The position numbers and the translations under genes were made by a program. From positions 310,001 to 374,000 of the forward strand of contig NZ_CP181447.1 in NCBI RefSeq assembly GCF_048001765.1: 64,000 nt of DNA. The letters are read 5' to 3'. The stretch's first letter is position 1; each line of letters begins with the position of its first letter. This DNA is from Bombiscardovia asteroides_K (GTDB lineage Bacteria > Actinomycetota > Actinomycetes > Actinomycetales > Bifidobacteriaceae). Shown here piece by piece: positions 1 through 7,812 of this stretch. The notes beneath the pieces were generated by a model. It was given only the letters and a program-made list of their open reading frames with translations, was not told where the DNA came from and did not search any database.

Positions 1-289
1 CGGTCATGTCACGCCATACTCCTGAATCCGCAGGTTGGTAGCCGATGCGTTCCTTGTCGGGCAGTCCTGTAATCTTCCCGGAAGCTGCTTTTACCCGGCC
101 TGCCAGCAGCTTCAGCAGAGTGGTCTTTCCTGCGCCATCTCCGCCTGTGAAAGCGGTCAGGCTGCCTGCAGAGAATGTCCCTGTGAAGGAATCAAGCGCT
201 TTGACGCCATCAAAGGTTACATCGACGTCTCTCAATTGAAGACTGTTGTTCTGTCTGTTCATTTTCTTAAAGTCCTGATCTTTGCTCAT
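1..289 (-). CDS. ABC transporter ATP-binding protein (partial, 3' part outside window)
   Basis: The first 96 or so residues of an ATPase are visible; the gene runs off the window at base 1. It has a Walker A of the form GGDGAGKTT near residue 50, and the DGAGKT variant is typical of YbhF-type drug-export ATPases, which often carry two nucleotide-binding domains. The ATG (289-287) overlaps the stop codon of the permease gene (288-286) as ATGA, so the two are translationally coupled, and an AGGGG-like ribosome-binding site lies just upstream. Role inferred: energising export of a hydrophobic or cationic compound together with the neighbouring permease. Whether it is a single or double ATPase cannot be seen. 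Confidence 0.85.
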   Translation of the reverse strand, partial: MSKDQDFKKMNRQNNSLQLRDVDVTFDGVKALDSFTGTFSAGSLTAFTGGDGAGKTTLLKLLAGRVKAASGKITGLPDKERIGYQPADSGVWRDMT

Positions 290-1575
290 CGTGCCCCTCC
301 TCTAGTGAGTAGGCGGCGCAGTTTCAGCGAGGCGAGAGAAAACAGCACCACTGCTTCAGCAGTCAGTATTGCCACCGGCAGCCACAGCGATTCCCATGTA
401 GACCCGCGCAGCATGATTCCCTGAGCCATCTGATTGAACCAGGTCAGTGGAAGTATGTACCCGATCCATCGAACCGATGCGGCCATGGATTCAAGCGGGA
501 AGATGATGCCGCCAAGCAGCATTTGCGGCATGACCAACATCATCGCCATCTGTACAGCCTGCCCTGAGTTTTGGGATATGGTCGAAATAAAAATGCCCAT
601 GCCCAGCACTACAAACAGGAACAGGACTGTTCCCAGCAGAAATATCCAGAAATTACCGCGGAAGGGAATTCCGAATACCCATATGCCCAGGATGGTGATG
701 ATGGCCATGTCCACCAAGGCAAGCAGGAAGTAGGGGGCTATTTTCCCGACAATGATGCTGAATGGGCGAAGCGGCATAACAGCGAGCTGTTCCAATGTGC
801 CCTGTTCTCGTTCCCTGACCAGACCGATGCTGGTGATCATGGTGCCGATCAGCGTGATAATCAGGCCGATAAGTCCTGGAATCATGACAAAAGAGGTTTT
901 CAGGTCGGGGTTGAAGAAGATCGTCATAGCTGATGTGTTGATGTCATTTGCGGGAGCGACGTTGGTTTTCTCTGACATATCGCTGTTCTTTTCCAACGAC
1001 AGCTGAGGTCTTGGTGGTGCGGGCTGGCCCTTTGCTGCTGCCTGTTGAGCGTCGAGCTGATACTCCTGAAGTTGCTGCTCGAATTGTCTCATTTTTTCTT
1101 GTTGTGTTTTCAGAGCATTCTTTTTGGCTTCCTTTGCGCTCTGCTGCATATCTTCACCGGTGAGTTGCAAAACTGTTTTTCTGGCGGACTGCGCGGCGAA
1201 TAGACCTGAACCGTCGATGTAGGCATGAGCGTCTGTGCCAAGAATTCTGCTCTGCTTATCTGCGGCATCGCCTTTTACGGTGATGACTGCATCTGCCTTT
1301 CTGTCTCGCAAGAGAGTCTCGGCGTCGTTTCTTCCATGCATGTGCTCATCTATGCTGGTGATGGTCATTCCATCCTTGTAAGCATCGTATTTTTCCAGCT
1401 TTTCAGCGTATTGATTCGCGTTCTCTCCGATGACGATGACCGATACCTTGTCAACTGAGAAATTCGCGGCATAGCCAAAAATGAACAGCAGAAGCACAGG
1501 CATGAGGATAAGCATGGCCAGAGTTCTTTTGTCTCGCAAAAGCTCTCTGAACTCTTTGATCATCACGGCTTTCAT
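286..1575 (-). CDS. ABC-2 type permease, YbhS/YhhJ-like drug exporter
   Basis: A 429-aa membrane protein with ABC-2 permease architecture: one N-terminal transmembrane helix (about residues 17-38), a large extracytoplasmic segment rich in Gln, Lys and Ala (about 50-220, probably coiled coil), then five helices in the C-terminal half with a GTLEQL-type coupling region. The start at 1575 (MKAVMIKEF) is preferred over an upstream ATG at 1626 because GGAG stands seven bases before it and the upstream ATG has no such site. It forms an ATGA overlap with the ATPase gene. The divergent TetR gene and shared operators point to drug-responsive expression, as for E. coli ybhGFSR under CecR. Substrate unknown. 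Confidence 0.85.
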   Translation of the reverse strand: MKAVMIKEFRELLRDKRTLAMLILMPVLLLFIFGYAANFSVDKVSVIVIGENANQYAEKLEKYDAYKDGMTITSIDEHMHGRNDAETLLRDRKADAVITVKGDAADKQSRILGTDAHAYIDGSGLFAAQSARKTVLQLTGEDMQQSAKEAKKNALKTQQEKMRQFEQQLQEYQLDAQQAAAKGQPAPPRPQLSLEKNSDMSEKTNVAPANDINTSAMTIFFNPDLKTSFVMIPGLIGLIITLIGTMITSIGLVREREQGTLEQLAVMPLRPFSIIVGKIAPYFLLALVDMAIITILGIWVFGIPFRGNFWIFLLGTVLFLFVVLGMGIFISTISQNSGQAVQMAMMLVMPQMLLGGIIFPLESMAASVRWIGYILPLTWFNQMAQGIMLRGSTWESLWLPVAILTAEAVVLFSLASLKLRRLLTRGGAR

Positions 1576-1629
1576 GTTTCTCCAATCACTCACTCTCTCA
1601 GACCGGCCTTGATGGCCGTCGTGCATTTA

Positions 1630-1680
1630 TTCATCATCGATGAACAAATGGTATGCTAGCACATATTCATCATTGATGAA
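1630..1680. promoter_or_regulatory. Two tandem palindromic operators between ABC exporter and tetR
   Basis: Two near-identical 15-bp inverted repeats occupy the divergent promoter region: TTCATCATCGATGAA at 1630-1644 and TTCATCATTGATGAA at 1666-1680, each with six-base perfect arms around three bases. Their centres are 36 bp apart. The position between a TetR-family gene and its divergent exporter operon makes them the likely binding sites of that regulator. Confidence 0.7.
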
Positions 1681-1729
1681 TTCTTGAGTTTCAGCTAGTA
1701 TTTCCTGTTAGAAATAGAGGATGGAGAAA

Positions 1730-2461
1730 ATGTCAGCCGAGGGAAAGTCACGCACGCGAAAGTCATCCGGAAAGAAGAAGGCAATGCCTGATAAGACGGC
1801 GGTAAGGGCCGCTAAGCGTGCAAAGGGGGATTGCTCCCGTAGGCAGCGACGCGGGCGCCCTAGCAGGGCGGAGAATTCTGCTGCACGGGAAAACCTACTT
1901 GAAGCGGCTTGCCGAGCTTTCTCCACCAGCCCATTTGATAAGGTCACCATGCGGGGGATAGCCCGAGATGCTGGTTATGACCAAAACCTCCTCTACTACT
2001 ATTTCGGCAACAAGGATGATCTATTCTCACAATCCGTTGAACGGATAATCTCAAGCAACCAACTTACGGTTGATTTTGGGTTCGACAAGCAGACTCATAG
2101 GGCGCCATCGCACATTTCAGGAGCGGAATTCATGAACCGCTTCTTCCAATTTCTGGAACATTCCCCGTCAGGCGAAACATATATACGTATAGTGCGCAAC
2201 GCGGCAGGCAATGATCATGTCCTTCACCTCTTGGTGAGCACCATATCCCAACAACTCGCCAAGGCGCGTCCTGAGCCTGCGGATATCGATCATAAAGATG
2301 AACGCATGATGCTCATTGCATCGCAGCTGTTCGGAATCGTCGTTTTGCGGTACATATTTCGGCTGGAACCGCTGTCCTCCATGCCGGCTCATGAGGTGGA
2401 ACAGGCGGTTGCGCCGGTGATCGACCATTACCTATATGGTGATATCGCTTTTCAAGGATGA
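1730..2461 (+). CDS. TetR/AcrR-family transcriptional regulator
   Basis: A 243-aa protein with a basic N-terminal tail of about 45 residues, then a TetR DNA-binding domain (about 50-100) with the hallmark recognition region ending in LLYYYFGNKDDLF, and a helical C-terminal ligand domain. Two starts are possible. ATG 1721 directly abuts AGAGG, too close for a ribosome-binding site; ATG 1730 has AGAGG nine bases upstream and is preferred. It is divergent from the ABC exporter genes and shares with them a region holding two palindromes. Inferred: local repressor of the exporter and itself; the inducer is unknown. Confidence 0.88.
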   Translation: MSAEGKSRTRKSSGKKKAMPDKTAVRAAKRAKGDCSRRQRRGRPSRAENSAARENLLEAACRAFSTSPFDKVTMRGIARDAGYDQNLLYYYFGNKDDLFSQSVERIISSNQLTVDFGFDKQTHRAPSHISGAEFMNRFFQFLEHSPSGETYIRIVRNAAGNDHVLHLLVSTISQQLAKARPEPADIDHKDERMMLIASQLFGIVVLRYIFRLEPLSSMPAHEVEQAVAPVIDHYLYGDIAFQG

Positions 2462-2893
2462 GGTCATAAAGGTATGCAAAATCATGATATAGGCGTTATT
2501 TCCGTGGTCAGAACTATGTATCGGAACTATGCATGTTGGAGTGACTCGTTCTTTACATCAACTTATATCAGCCTGTTCTAGCAGTAATTCATCAGCAAGT
2601 GAATATTCCGATACCCCCTCAATGAGCCAATCCTATATGACTGGGTACTGCAGACCGGTTTATATTGGATGGGCTTCCTCGAATCTAGGGATTGAGATAG
2701 TTGACCCATCGTGGTATCGAACAAGAAGAGTCCATGCTGTAATTCTGAATGCAGTTATTTAATCATTTATTCGATGCACATGGGAAAGGACAAACAGAAC
2801 GTACCATTTGTTACCTTAAGTTCTCCATACTAAACGACCCGCTAAGACGAAGCAAAGTGGAAACGAATCAGATTGACAACGTAAAGGGCAACA

Positions 2894-3121
2894 ATGCCGA
2901 TATACGAGATTCGAAACGCGGGGTACTACTTTCGGCTTGGAACCAACCTTTTTAAGGATGACGCTTATAAGTGCTTGACTGTTTTATCCTCCGCTCATAC
3001 AACGCGTCGTGATGCGGTAAAACAGATCATTATGAATCTCAGGCTGGCAGAGCAACCTGCGGACATAATCGATGCCTTGGAAGAAAACGCGGGGAACGGT
3101 TTGTCCAATATTGCCGGGTAG
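2894..3121 (+). CDS. Possible small protein, 75 aa, doubtful
   Basis: An open frame with AAAGGG five bases before its ATG, inside AT-rich DNA. The product (begins MPIYEIRNAG) has no recognised domain; the second half is predicted helical and mildly acidic. The tRNA-like 14-mer overlaps codons 3-8, which argues that part of the frame may be fortuitous. It is followed closely by the convergent HNH endonuclease gene. It could be a real accessory gene or chance; codon use cannot decide over this length. Confidence 0.2.
   Translation: MPIYEIRNAGYYFRLGTNLFKDDAYKCLTVLSSAHTTRRDAVKQIIMNLRLAEQPADIIDALEENAGNGLSNIAG
2902..2915 (+). repeat. 14-bp direct copy of tRNA-Ser T-arm segment (possible attachment site)
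   Basis: ATACGAGATTCGAA occurs here and, in the same orientation, at 4219-4232 inside tRNA-Ser. The two copies bracket about 1.3 kb containing the HNH endonuclease gene. The element would lie on the 3' side of the tRNA, the usual geometry of tRNA-targeted integration. The short core and the absence of an integrase keep confidence moderate. Confidence 0.4.
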
Positions 3122-3156
3122 CGCCGAGCGTGTAAGGGAGGGGATTGTCCCTGTCG

Positions 3157-3999
3157 CTATGCCGCATCGGTAAGGAAGATGTGTTTGTGATGGTACTCGA
3201 TAAATTCGTGGGAGGGTCGGCTGATCGATGGCAACGTGATCCTCTGGTCTTCGAAGGCATAGAGCCATTGATCGTTGATCGGTGAGTGCCTTACCTTGTC
3301 ATGGTTGACCATGATGCGGTAATCGTCATCGATGGAGATAAGCCCTTGGTCAAAGGCTCGGTCGTGGAATGCATTGAGCAGCAGGCCGTTCGATGCAGCG
3401 GTTTTTTCGGTCGGGGTTGATGCTTTCCAAGGTTTGATATGGCTGGCAATCAGCATCGAAGGTATCTGCATACCAGTGATGCAGCATGTGTACTGGTAGT
3501 TCAAGAGCAGCGAATTGCGGAAGTACGACTGGTTGATCCGCTGAATCGTGGTCGCTTCGCGCTCGCCGCCTTCGGGATTGGGCTTGTCAAGCAGGAGCTT
3601 TGTTGCGGTTTCGAGCGGGGAATATCGGTCAGAGGCCAAGGGTGCTGGGTGGAAATGTTGTTTGTTCGCTTGCAGGAGTGCACGTTGAAGCAAATCGAGG
3701 CACTTCGCCATGAAGGCATCGGGATTTTCGGCGTACCATTGCCAGACTTGGGAATCCAGCTTGCTGCCATGCTTCATGCCCGCCTTGCCTTGGGCCCTCC
3801 GATTGACGTCATGGGCTGCGATGTTCCAGATTTTCAAGGCAACTGAGTCGGGAGTGCGATGCAGGAATGAGGCCAGACGCTGTACGTCTAGTCCATTGTC
3901 GTCACACTCTCTGGGCTCAAGCACGATGTACAGGGCAAACGCCATCATCGTTTCTTCACGCGACCAGTTGCGACGACGCGATGCGACATTGACGTTCAT
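3157..3999 (-). CDS. HNH endonuclease family protein
   Basis: A 280-aa protein whose C-terminal half carries an HNH nuclease core: a YQYTCCITG segment near residue 167, then IASHIKPW and a late LLLNAFHDRAFDQGLISID block. These are the metal- and DNA-binding elements of the family found in solitary HNH proteins annotated as putative restriction endonucleases. The N-terminal half has a helical region with an HRTPDSVALKIWN motif. ATG 3999 is chosen because AGGGAG stands seven bases upstream; in-frame ATGs at 4005 and 4017 fit worse. No methyltransferase is adjacent, so a classical restriction-modification role is not supported. It lies in atypical DNA next to tRNA-Ser and may be a mobile or defence cargo gene. 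Confidence 0.8.
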   Translation of the reverse strand: MNVNVASRRRNWSREETMMAFALYIVLEPRECDDNGLDVQRLASFLHRTPDSVALKIWNIAAHDVNRRAQGKAGMKHGSKLDSQVWQWYAENPDAFMAKCLDLLQRALLQANKQHFHPAPLASDRYSPLETATKLLLDKPNPEGGEREATTIQRINQSYFRNSLLLNYQYTCCITGMQIPSMLIASHIKPWKASTPTEKTAASNGLLLNAFHDRAFDQGLISIDDDYRIMVNHDKVRHSPINDQWLYAFEDQRITLPSISRPSHEFIEYHHKHIFLTDAA

Positions 4000-4209
4000 T
4001 GCCATACTCCCTGGCATGCCCCTGTCACTTAGGTGGTGAATTTGCCATCGTAACTGCACCACCTATCTCACTACCCAACTCAGTACATCCAACAACTTCT
4101 AAAAAACAGAGCGGGACAGTCGAAAACAGGTGAAGCTGCACAGAAATCTCGGAACATCGCCGTTATCAGTATGAAAAATGGGTTCTGAACTATTGTTCAA
4201 AACCCATCC

Positions 4210-4297
4210 TGGCGGAGGATACGAGATTCGAACTCGTGAGGGCGTGAACCCAACACGCTTTCCAAGCGTGCGCCATAGACCACTAGGCGAATCCTCC
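4210..4297 (-). tRNA. tRNA-Ser(GGA)
   Basis: Full cloverleaf on the minus strand. The acceptor stem GGAGGAT pairs with ATCCTCC and CCA is encoded at 4212-4210. The anticodon stem CACGC/GCGTG encloses a loop with anticodon GGA, and there is a long class II variable arm as expected for serine. The T-arm holds GTTCGAATC. Part of the T-arm and acceptor strand is repeated at 2902-2915. Confidence 0.97.
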
Positions 4298-4362
4298 ATG
4301 GCTGCAATGAACGGGGCCATAGCCTACGTGACCCTGATCAAGGCAACTAAGAAATAGTAACA

Positions 4363-4415
4363 CAGGGCAAGGATTGCGGGCCAGTCCAGACGTGTCGCCG
4401 ACAATCCTCGCCCTG
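4363..4415. terminator. Terminator between tRNA-Ser and katA
   Basis: Fourteen-base inverted repeat with a single mismatch: CAGGGCAAGGATTG at 4363-4376 and CAATCCTCGCCCTG at 4402-4415, 25-base loop. On the minus strand it follows the katA stop by 16 bases and is succeeded by a T-rich stretch. The plus-strand side is also T-rich, so it may work both ways. Confidence 0.7.
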
Positions 4416-4431
4416 TTTCTGTTTTCTTGTG

Positions 4432-5874
4432 TTACTTGATCTGATCCATGGAAAGGCCGAGTGCCTCAGCTACGCGCTGGCCATAGTCGGGGTCGGCCTG
4501 GTAGAACTGCTTGGTCTCAAGAACCTGGATTTCCTGGTCGTCAACGGATCCCAGGTTGTTCTTGATGGTCTGGATCAAACGGTCCTTCTCTTCCGGGCTC
4601 ATCAGCCTGTAGAGACGGCCGGCTGCGGAGTAGTAGTCCTTGTCATAGGGACGGGAGTACTCGGTCTGCCCTTGGACGGTATCGCCGTGCATACGGGCAT
4701 CGTTGTCCTCCACGGGACCACCCTTGCTGTTGGGCTCGTAGTTGACTGATCCGTCCTGGCCCTGGGACATGAACCCATCCCGCTCGTAGTTGTGGACCTC
4801 ATTGACCGGGCGGTTGATAGGCAGCTGCTCGTAGTTGGCGCCCAGACGGTAACGCTCGGCATCCTTGTATCCAAACAGGCGGCCCTGCAGCAGCTTGTCG
4901 GGCGAGGGTTCGATGCCGGGGACGAAGTTGGCGGGTGAGAAGGCTGCTTCCTCTACATCATCGAAATAGTTGGTCGGATTGGTGTCCAATACGAACTCGC
5001 CTATCTCAATGCGCGGATAGTCCTTCTTGGAAACCACCTTGGTCACGTCGAAGATATCGTCCTTATAGTCCAGGCCCTCCTGGTAGGGCAGAATCTGCAC
5101 GCAGACCTTCCACTTGGGGTAGTCGCCCCGGTCGATGGCATCGTAGAGATCATGCAGGAGGAAGTCCGTGTCCTCGGAGGCGACCTTGGCGGCGGTCTCG
5201 TCGGTCGTGTTCTTGACACCCTGCTCGCTCAGGAAGTGGTACTTGACCCAGAACTGCTCGCCCTTGGCATTAACCCACTTGAAGGTGTGGCTTCCGTAGC
5301 CGTTCATGTTCCGGTAGCTGGCCGGGTTGCCCCTGTCGCCCATCAGATAAGTTACTTGGTGAACAGACTCGGGGGAGTGCGACCAGAAGTCCCACTGCAT
5401 CTCCTGGCTGCGCAGGTGGGTGGCCGGGTCGCGCTTCTGTGAGTGGATGAAGTCGGGGAACTTCAGAGGGTCGTTGACGAAGAATACGGGGGTATTGTTG
5501 CCCACCACGTCGTAGTTGCCCTCCTGCGTGTAGAAGCGCAGGGCGAAGCCGCGCACGTCGCGCAGGGTGTCGGGATAGCCGGATTCGCCGGCCACCTGGG
5601 AGAAGCGCAGCAGGATGGGCGTGGTCTTGCCAGCTCCGTTGAATACGTCGGCCTTGGTGTAGGCGCTCATATCCTTGGTCAAGGTGAAGGTACCCTTGGC
5701 TCCGGCCCCCTTGGCGTGGACTACGCGCTCTGGGATGCGCTCGCGGTTGAAGTGGGCCAGCTTCTCGAGGAGCTGGTAGTCCTGCATGAGGATGGGTCCG
5801 CGGGTTCCCGCCGTCTGGCTATGGTTATTGTCTGCCCAAGGCTGCCCTTCGTTGGTGGTGAGTTTGTCGTTCAT
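4432..5874 (-). CDS. katA: Heme catalase (clade 3, small subunit)
   Basis: A 480-aa monofunctional catalase that disproportionates hydrogen peroxide in the cytoplasm. Visible family elements in order: RVVHAKGAGAKG around the distal heme histidine (about residue 50), RFSQVAGESGYPDT, FALRFYTQEGNYDVVGNNTP with the catalytic Asn, FPDFIHSQKRDP, and RLFGYKDAERYRLG with the proximal heme-ligand tyrosine. Length matches small-subunit catalases (about 480). The ATG at 5874 begins the conserved N-terminus; the upstream in-frame extension has no catalase sequence. The next genes are the Mn transporter and its regulator. Heme catalase is rare in bifidobacteria outside the bee-gut lineage, and the enzyme requires heme whose source is not visible here. 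Confidence 0.96.
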   Translation of the reverse strand: MNDKLTTNEGQPWADNNHSQTAGTRGPILMQDYQLLEKLAHFNRERIPERVVHAKGAGAKGTFTLTKDMSAYTKADVFNGAGKTTPILLRFSQVAGESGYPDTLRDVRGFALRFYTQEGNYDVVGNNTPVFFVNDPLKFPDFIHSQKRDPATHLRSQEMQWDFWSHSPESVHQVTYLMGDRGNPASYRNMNGYGSHTFKWVNAKGEQFWVKYHFLSEQGVKNTTDETAAKVASEDTDFLLHDLYDAIDRGDYPKWKVCVQILPYQEGLDYKDDIFDVTKVVSKKDYPRIEIGEFVLDTNPTNYFDDVEEAAFSPANFVPGIEPSPDKLLQGRLFGYKDAERYRLGANYEQLPINRPVNEVHNYERDGFMSQGQDGSVNYEPNSKGGPVEDNDARMHGDTVQGQTEYSRPYDKDYYSAAGRLYRLMSPEEKDRLIQTIKNNLGSVDDQEIQVLETKQFYQADPDYGQRVAEALGLSMDQIK

Positions 5875-6128
5875 ATCTGCTCGATTCGTCTGACATCTTT
5901 GATTTTTTGCGACCGACAGCCCCATTCGGGCCGGTTCTGTGACCCTGCTTCTGGTCGACTGTCCGGTCGCTGATAGCAAGACCCTTGATAAAATCCTGCT
6001 ATCCTCCACCGTATCCGACAGGCAATGGAGTTGGTGGATATGCGCGCTGAGCGAGAGTCAGATATCTCACTAACCAGATAAGGCGTTTATGGTGTCTAAA
6101 GTGATGGGCCTGCTGCAGACAGCATTGC
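5875..6128. promoter_or_regulatory. katA upstream region with inverted repeat
   Basis: The katA promoter must lie here. The main visible structure is a seven-base inverted repeat, GATAGCA (5972-5978) and TGCTATC (5997-6003), separated by 18 bases and about 100 bases upstream of the start. It may bind a peroxide or metal regulator, but it matches no consensus I can name. Otherwise the stretch is non-coding. Confidence 0.3.
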
Positions 6129-6174
6129 AAAAAGCCGCCGACACTGCCTCATTCTTTCGGCAAATGGCGGCGGC
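6129..6174 (-). terminator. Rho-independent terminator of mntH
   Basis: On the minus strand, 20 bases beyond the mntH stop, a GC-rich hairpin (GCCGCC paired with GGCGGC, 6134-6174) is followed directly by five T residues (6133-6129). Confidence 0.75.
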
Positions 6175-6194
6175 CCTCATTGGAGCACTGGTGC

Positions 6195-7637
6195 TTAGAG
6201 CATCTGTATCAGTTCGCCCACATCCTGGATGACCAGCTGGAGGTTGAGCCCGGTCAGGACAGCCACCACAATCCAGGCCAGGAAGGCCATCCATCGAGGG
6301 TTGGCGTACTTACCCATGATCTTCTTGGAGGAGGTGAACCAGACCAGGGGAATCATGGATATGGGCAGGGCCACGCACAGGAAGACCTGGGAGTAGACCA
6401 GCAGGCTATCCAGAGCGGACTCCTTGCCGCCGAAGGCGATGGTGCAGATCAGTACGGGGATGATGGAGATCACTCGGGTGACCAGCCTGCGCAGCCAGAG
6501 AGGGATCCTCATGCGGATGAAGCCCTCCATGACGATCTGACCGGTCAGAGTGCCGGTGATGGTCGAGTTCTGACCTGAGGCCAGCAGGGCCACGGCGAAG
6601 AGGGTGGAGAGCAATCCGGAGGCGACAGGCCCGGCGATGCTCTTGTCGCCAAGAGCGTTGTAGAGGGCGGTAAAGGTGTCCAGCCCTTCGCCATGTCCGA
6701 AGAACATGGCCGCACCCAGCACCAGCAGCAGGCAGTTGACCACGAAGGCGGCGGACAGCTGGATGTTGGAATCCCAGGTGGCGAAGCGGACCGCGTTGGC
6801 AACCTGACGGTCGTCGCTACGGTCGAAGTCGCGGGTCTGAACGATGGATGAGTGCAGGTAGAGATTATGGGGCATGACCGTGGCGCCCACGATGCCCAGA
6901 GCCATGGTCAGCTGGCCATTGCCCAGGATGGCCTTGTCGGGGATGAAGCCGCGGAAGACCGCCGGCAGGTCCGGCCTGGCCAAGAAGACCTCATAGAGGA
7001 AGACCGCCATGATGACCAGGATCAGAGTGGCTACGATGGCCTCGATGCGTCGGAAGCCGATCTTGGTCAGCAGCAGGAGGATGAGCACATCCAGGACGGT
7101 TAGTGTGACGCCTACGATCAGCGGAATGCCGAAGAGAAGCTTCAGAGCGATGGCTCCGCCGATCACCTCGGCGATGTCGGTGGCCATGACGGCCAGCTCC
7201 GTGCAGATCCAGAGAGCGAAGCTGAGTCGGCGGCTGGTGTGCTGGCGTGTGGCCTGGGCAAGGTCCAGACCAGTCACGATTCCCAGTTTGGCCGACATGT
7301 ACTGCAGCATCATGGCGATTAGGCTGGAGATGAGAATGACGCTCATGAGCAGGTAGCCGTATTGGGCGCCGCCGCCGATGGAGGTGATCCAGTTGCCGGG
7401 ATCCATGTAGCCGACCGCCACCAGGGCGCCTGGGCCGGAGAAGGCTGCCAGATTCTTCCAGAAGGAGGAGGTTGAGTTGGGCACGGAGACCGTGGCGTTG
7501 ATCTCCTCCAGGGAGCGCCCATTGGCCGTCTCGATGATGGGATGGGATTGGTGCTGCCGACTGGCTGGCGGAGTCCTAACTTCGGATCCGGCTGGACTGG
7601 CGGACCCTGAGGCGGGTCGGGTCTGAGTGTTCGGCAT
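6195..7637 (-). CDS. mntH: NRAMP-family divalent metal (Mn2+/Fe2+) transporter
   Basis: A 480-aa integral membrane protein with about eleven helices that imports Mn2+ (and possibly Fe2+) with protons. The NRAMP signature is clear: YMDPGNW in helix 1 (about residues 77-83) supplies metal-binding Asp and Asn, and MPHNLYLHSS in helix 6 supplies the second half of the site. The first 60 residues are a polar, Pro/Ser-rich cytoplasmic tail, longer than in E. coli MntH. Start 7637 has GGAAGGTG upstream. It is divergent from a DtxR/MntR-type regulator across a 175-bp region with a long perfect palindrome, and next to katA. Manganese supply and peroxide defence are therefore probably linked. Confidence 0.95.
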   Translation of the reverse strand: MPNTQTRPASGSASPAGSEVRTPPASRQHQSHPIIETANGRSLEEINATVSVPNSTSSFWKNLAAFSGPGALVAVGYMDPGNWITSIGGGAQYGYLLMSVILISSLIAMMLQYMSAKLGIVTGLDLAQATRQHTSRRLSFALWICTELAVMATDIAEVIGGAIALKLLFGIPLIVGVTLTVLDVLILLLLTKIGFRRIEAIVATLILVIMAVFLYEVFLARPDLPAVFRGFIPDKAILGNGQLTMALGIVGATVMPHNLYLHSSIVQTRDFDRSDDRQVANAVRFATWDSNIQLSAAFVVNCLLLVLGAAMFFGHGEGLDTFTALYNALGDKSIAGPVASGLLSTLFAVALLASGQNSTITGTLTGQIVMEGFIRMRIPLWLRRLVTRVISIIPVLICTIAFGGKESALDSLLVYSQVFLCVALPISMIPLVWFTSSKKIMGKYANPRWMAFLAWIVVAVLTGLNLQLVIQDVGELIQML

Positions 7638-7682
7638 GTCACCTTCCTTGATTCTGGACCATGTCGGTCGTGTGGCTGGCTA

Positions 7683-7706
7683 TAGACTTCGACCCTTCGA
7701 AGTCTA
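7683..7706. promoter_or_regulatory. Palindromic operator in the mntH-mntR intergenic region
   Basis: Perfect ten-base inverted repeat, TAGACTTCGA and TCGAAGTCTA, around CCCT. It lies 46 bases upstream of the mntH start. The preceding GCTATAGACT (7679-7688) recurs as an exact direct copy at 7796-7805, just before mntR. Likely binding site of the metal-responsive regulator encoded next door. Confidence 0.65.
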
Positions 7707-7812
7707 ATGGCGCTCGATGAAGAATACCAGAGGTGATCTGTGACAATGTCGAAATATGCCTGCGGGGGTACCTGCGGGTCGTGCTGTGGAGCTGTGCTAT
7801 AGACTGTGGAAC

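Larger units (their letters stand above)
2462..3156. other. AT-rich intergenic stretch without a confident gene
   Basis: About 700 bases clearly more AT-rich than the surrounding genes. Short open frames exist but most show neither a ribosome-binding site nor recognisable protein sequence. The best is a 75-codon frame at 2894-3121 listed separately. At 2902-2915 there is a 14-base copy of part of the tRNA-Ser gene. The stretch looks like decayed or recently acquired DNA; no transposase or integrase remnant was recognised. Confidence 0.5.

Noticed and set aside
2529..2762. 77-codon open frame in the AT-rich region
   Set aside because: No ribosome-binding site, no recognisable sequence, and composition typical of non-coding DNA.
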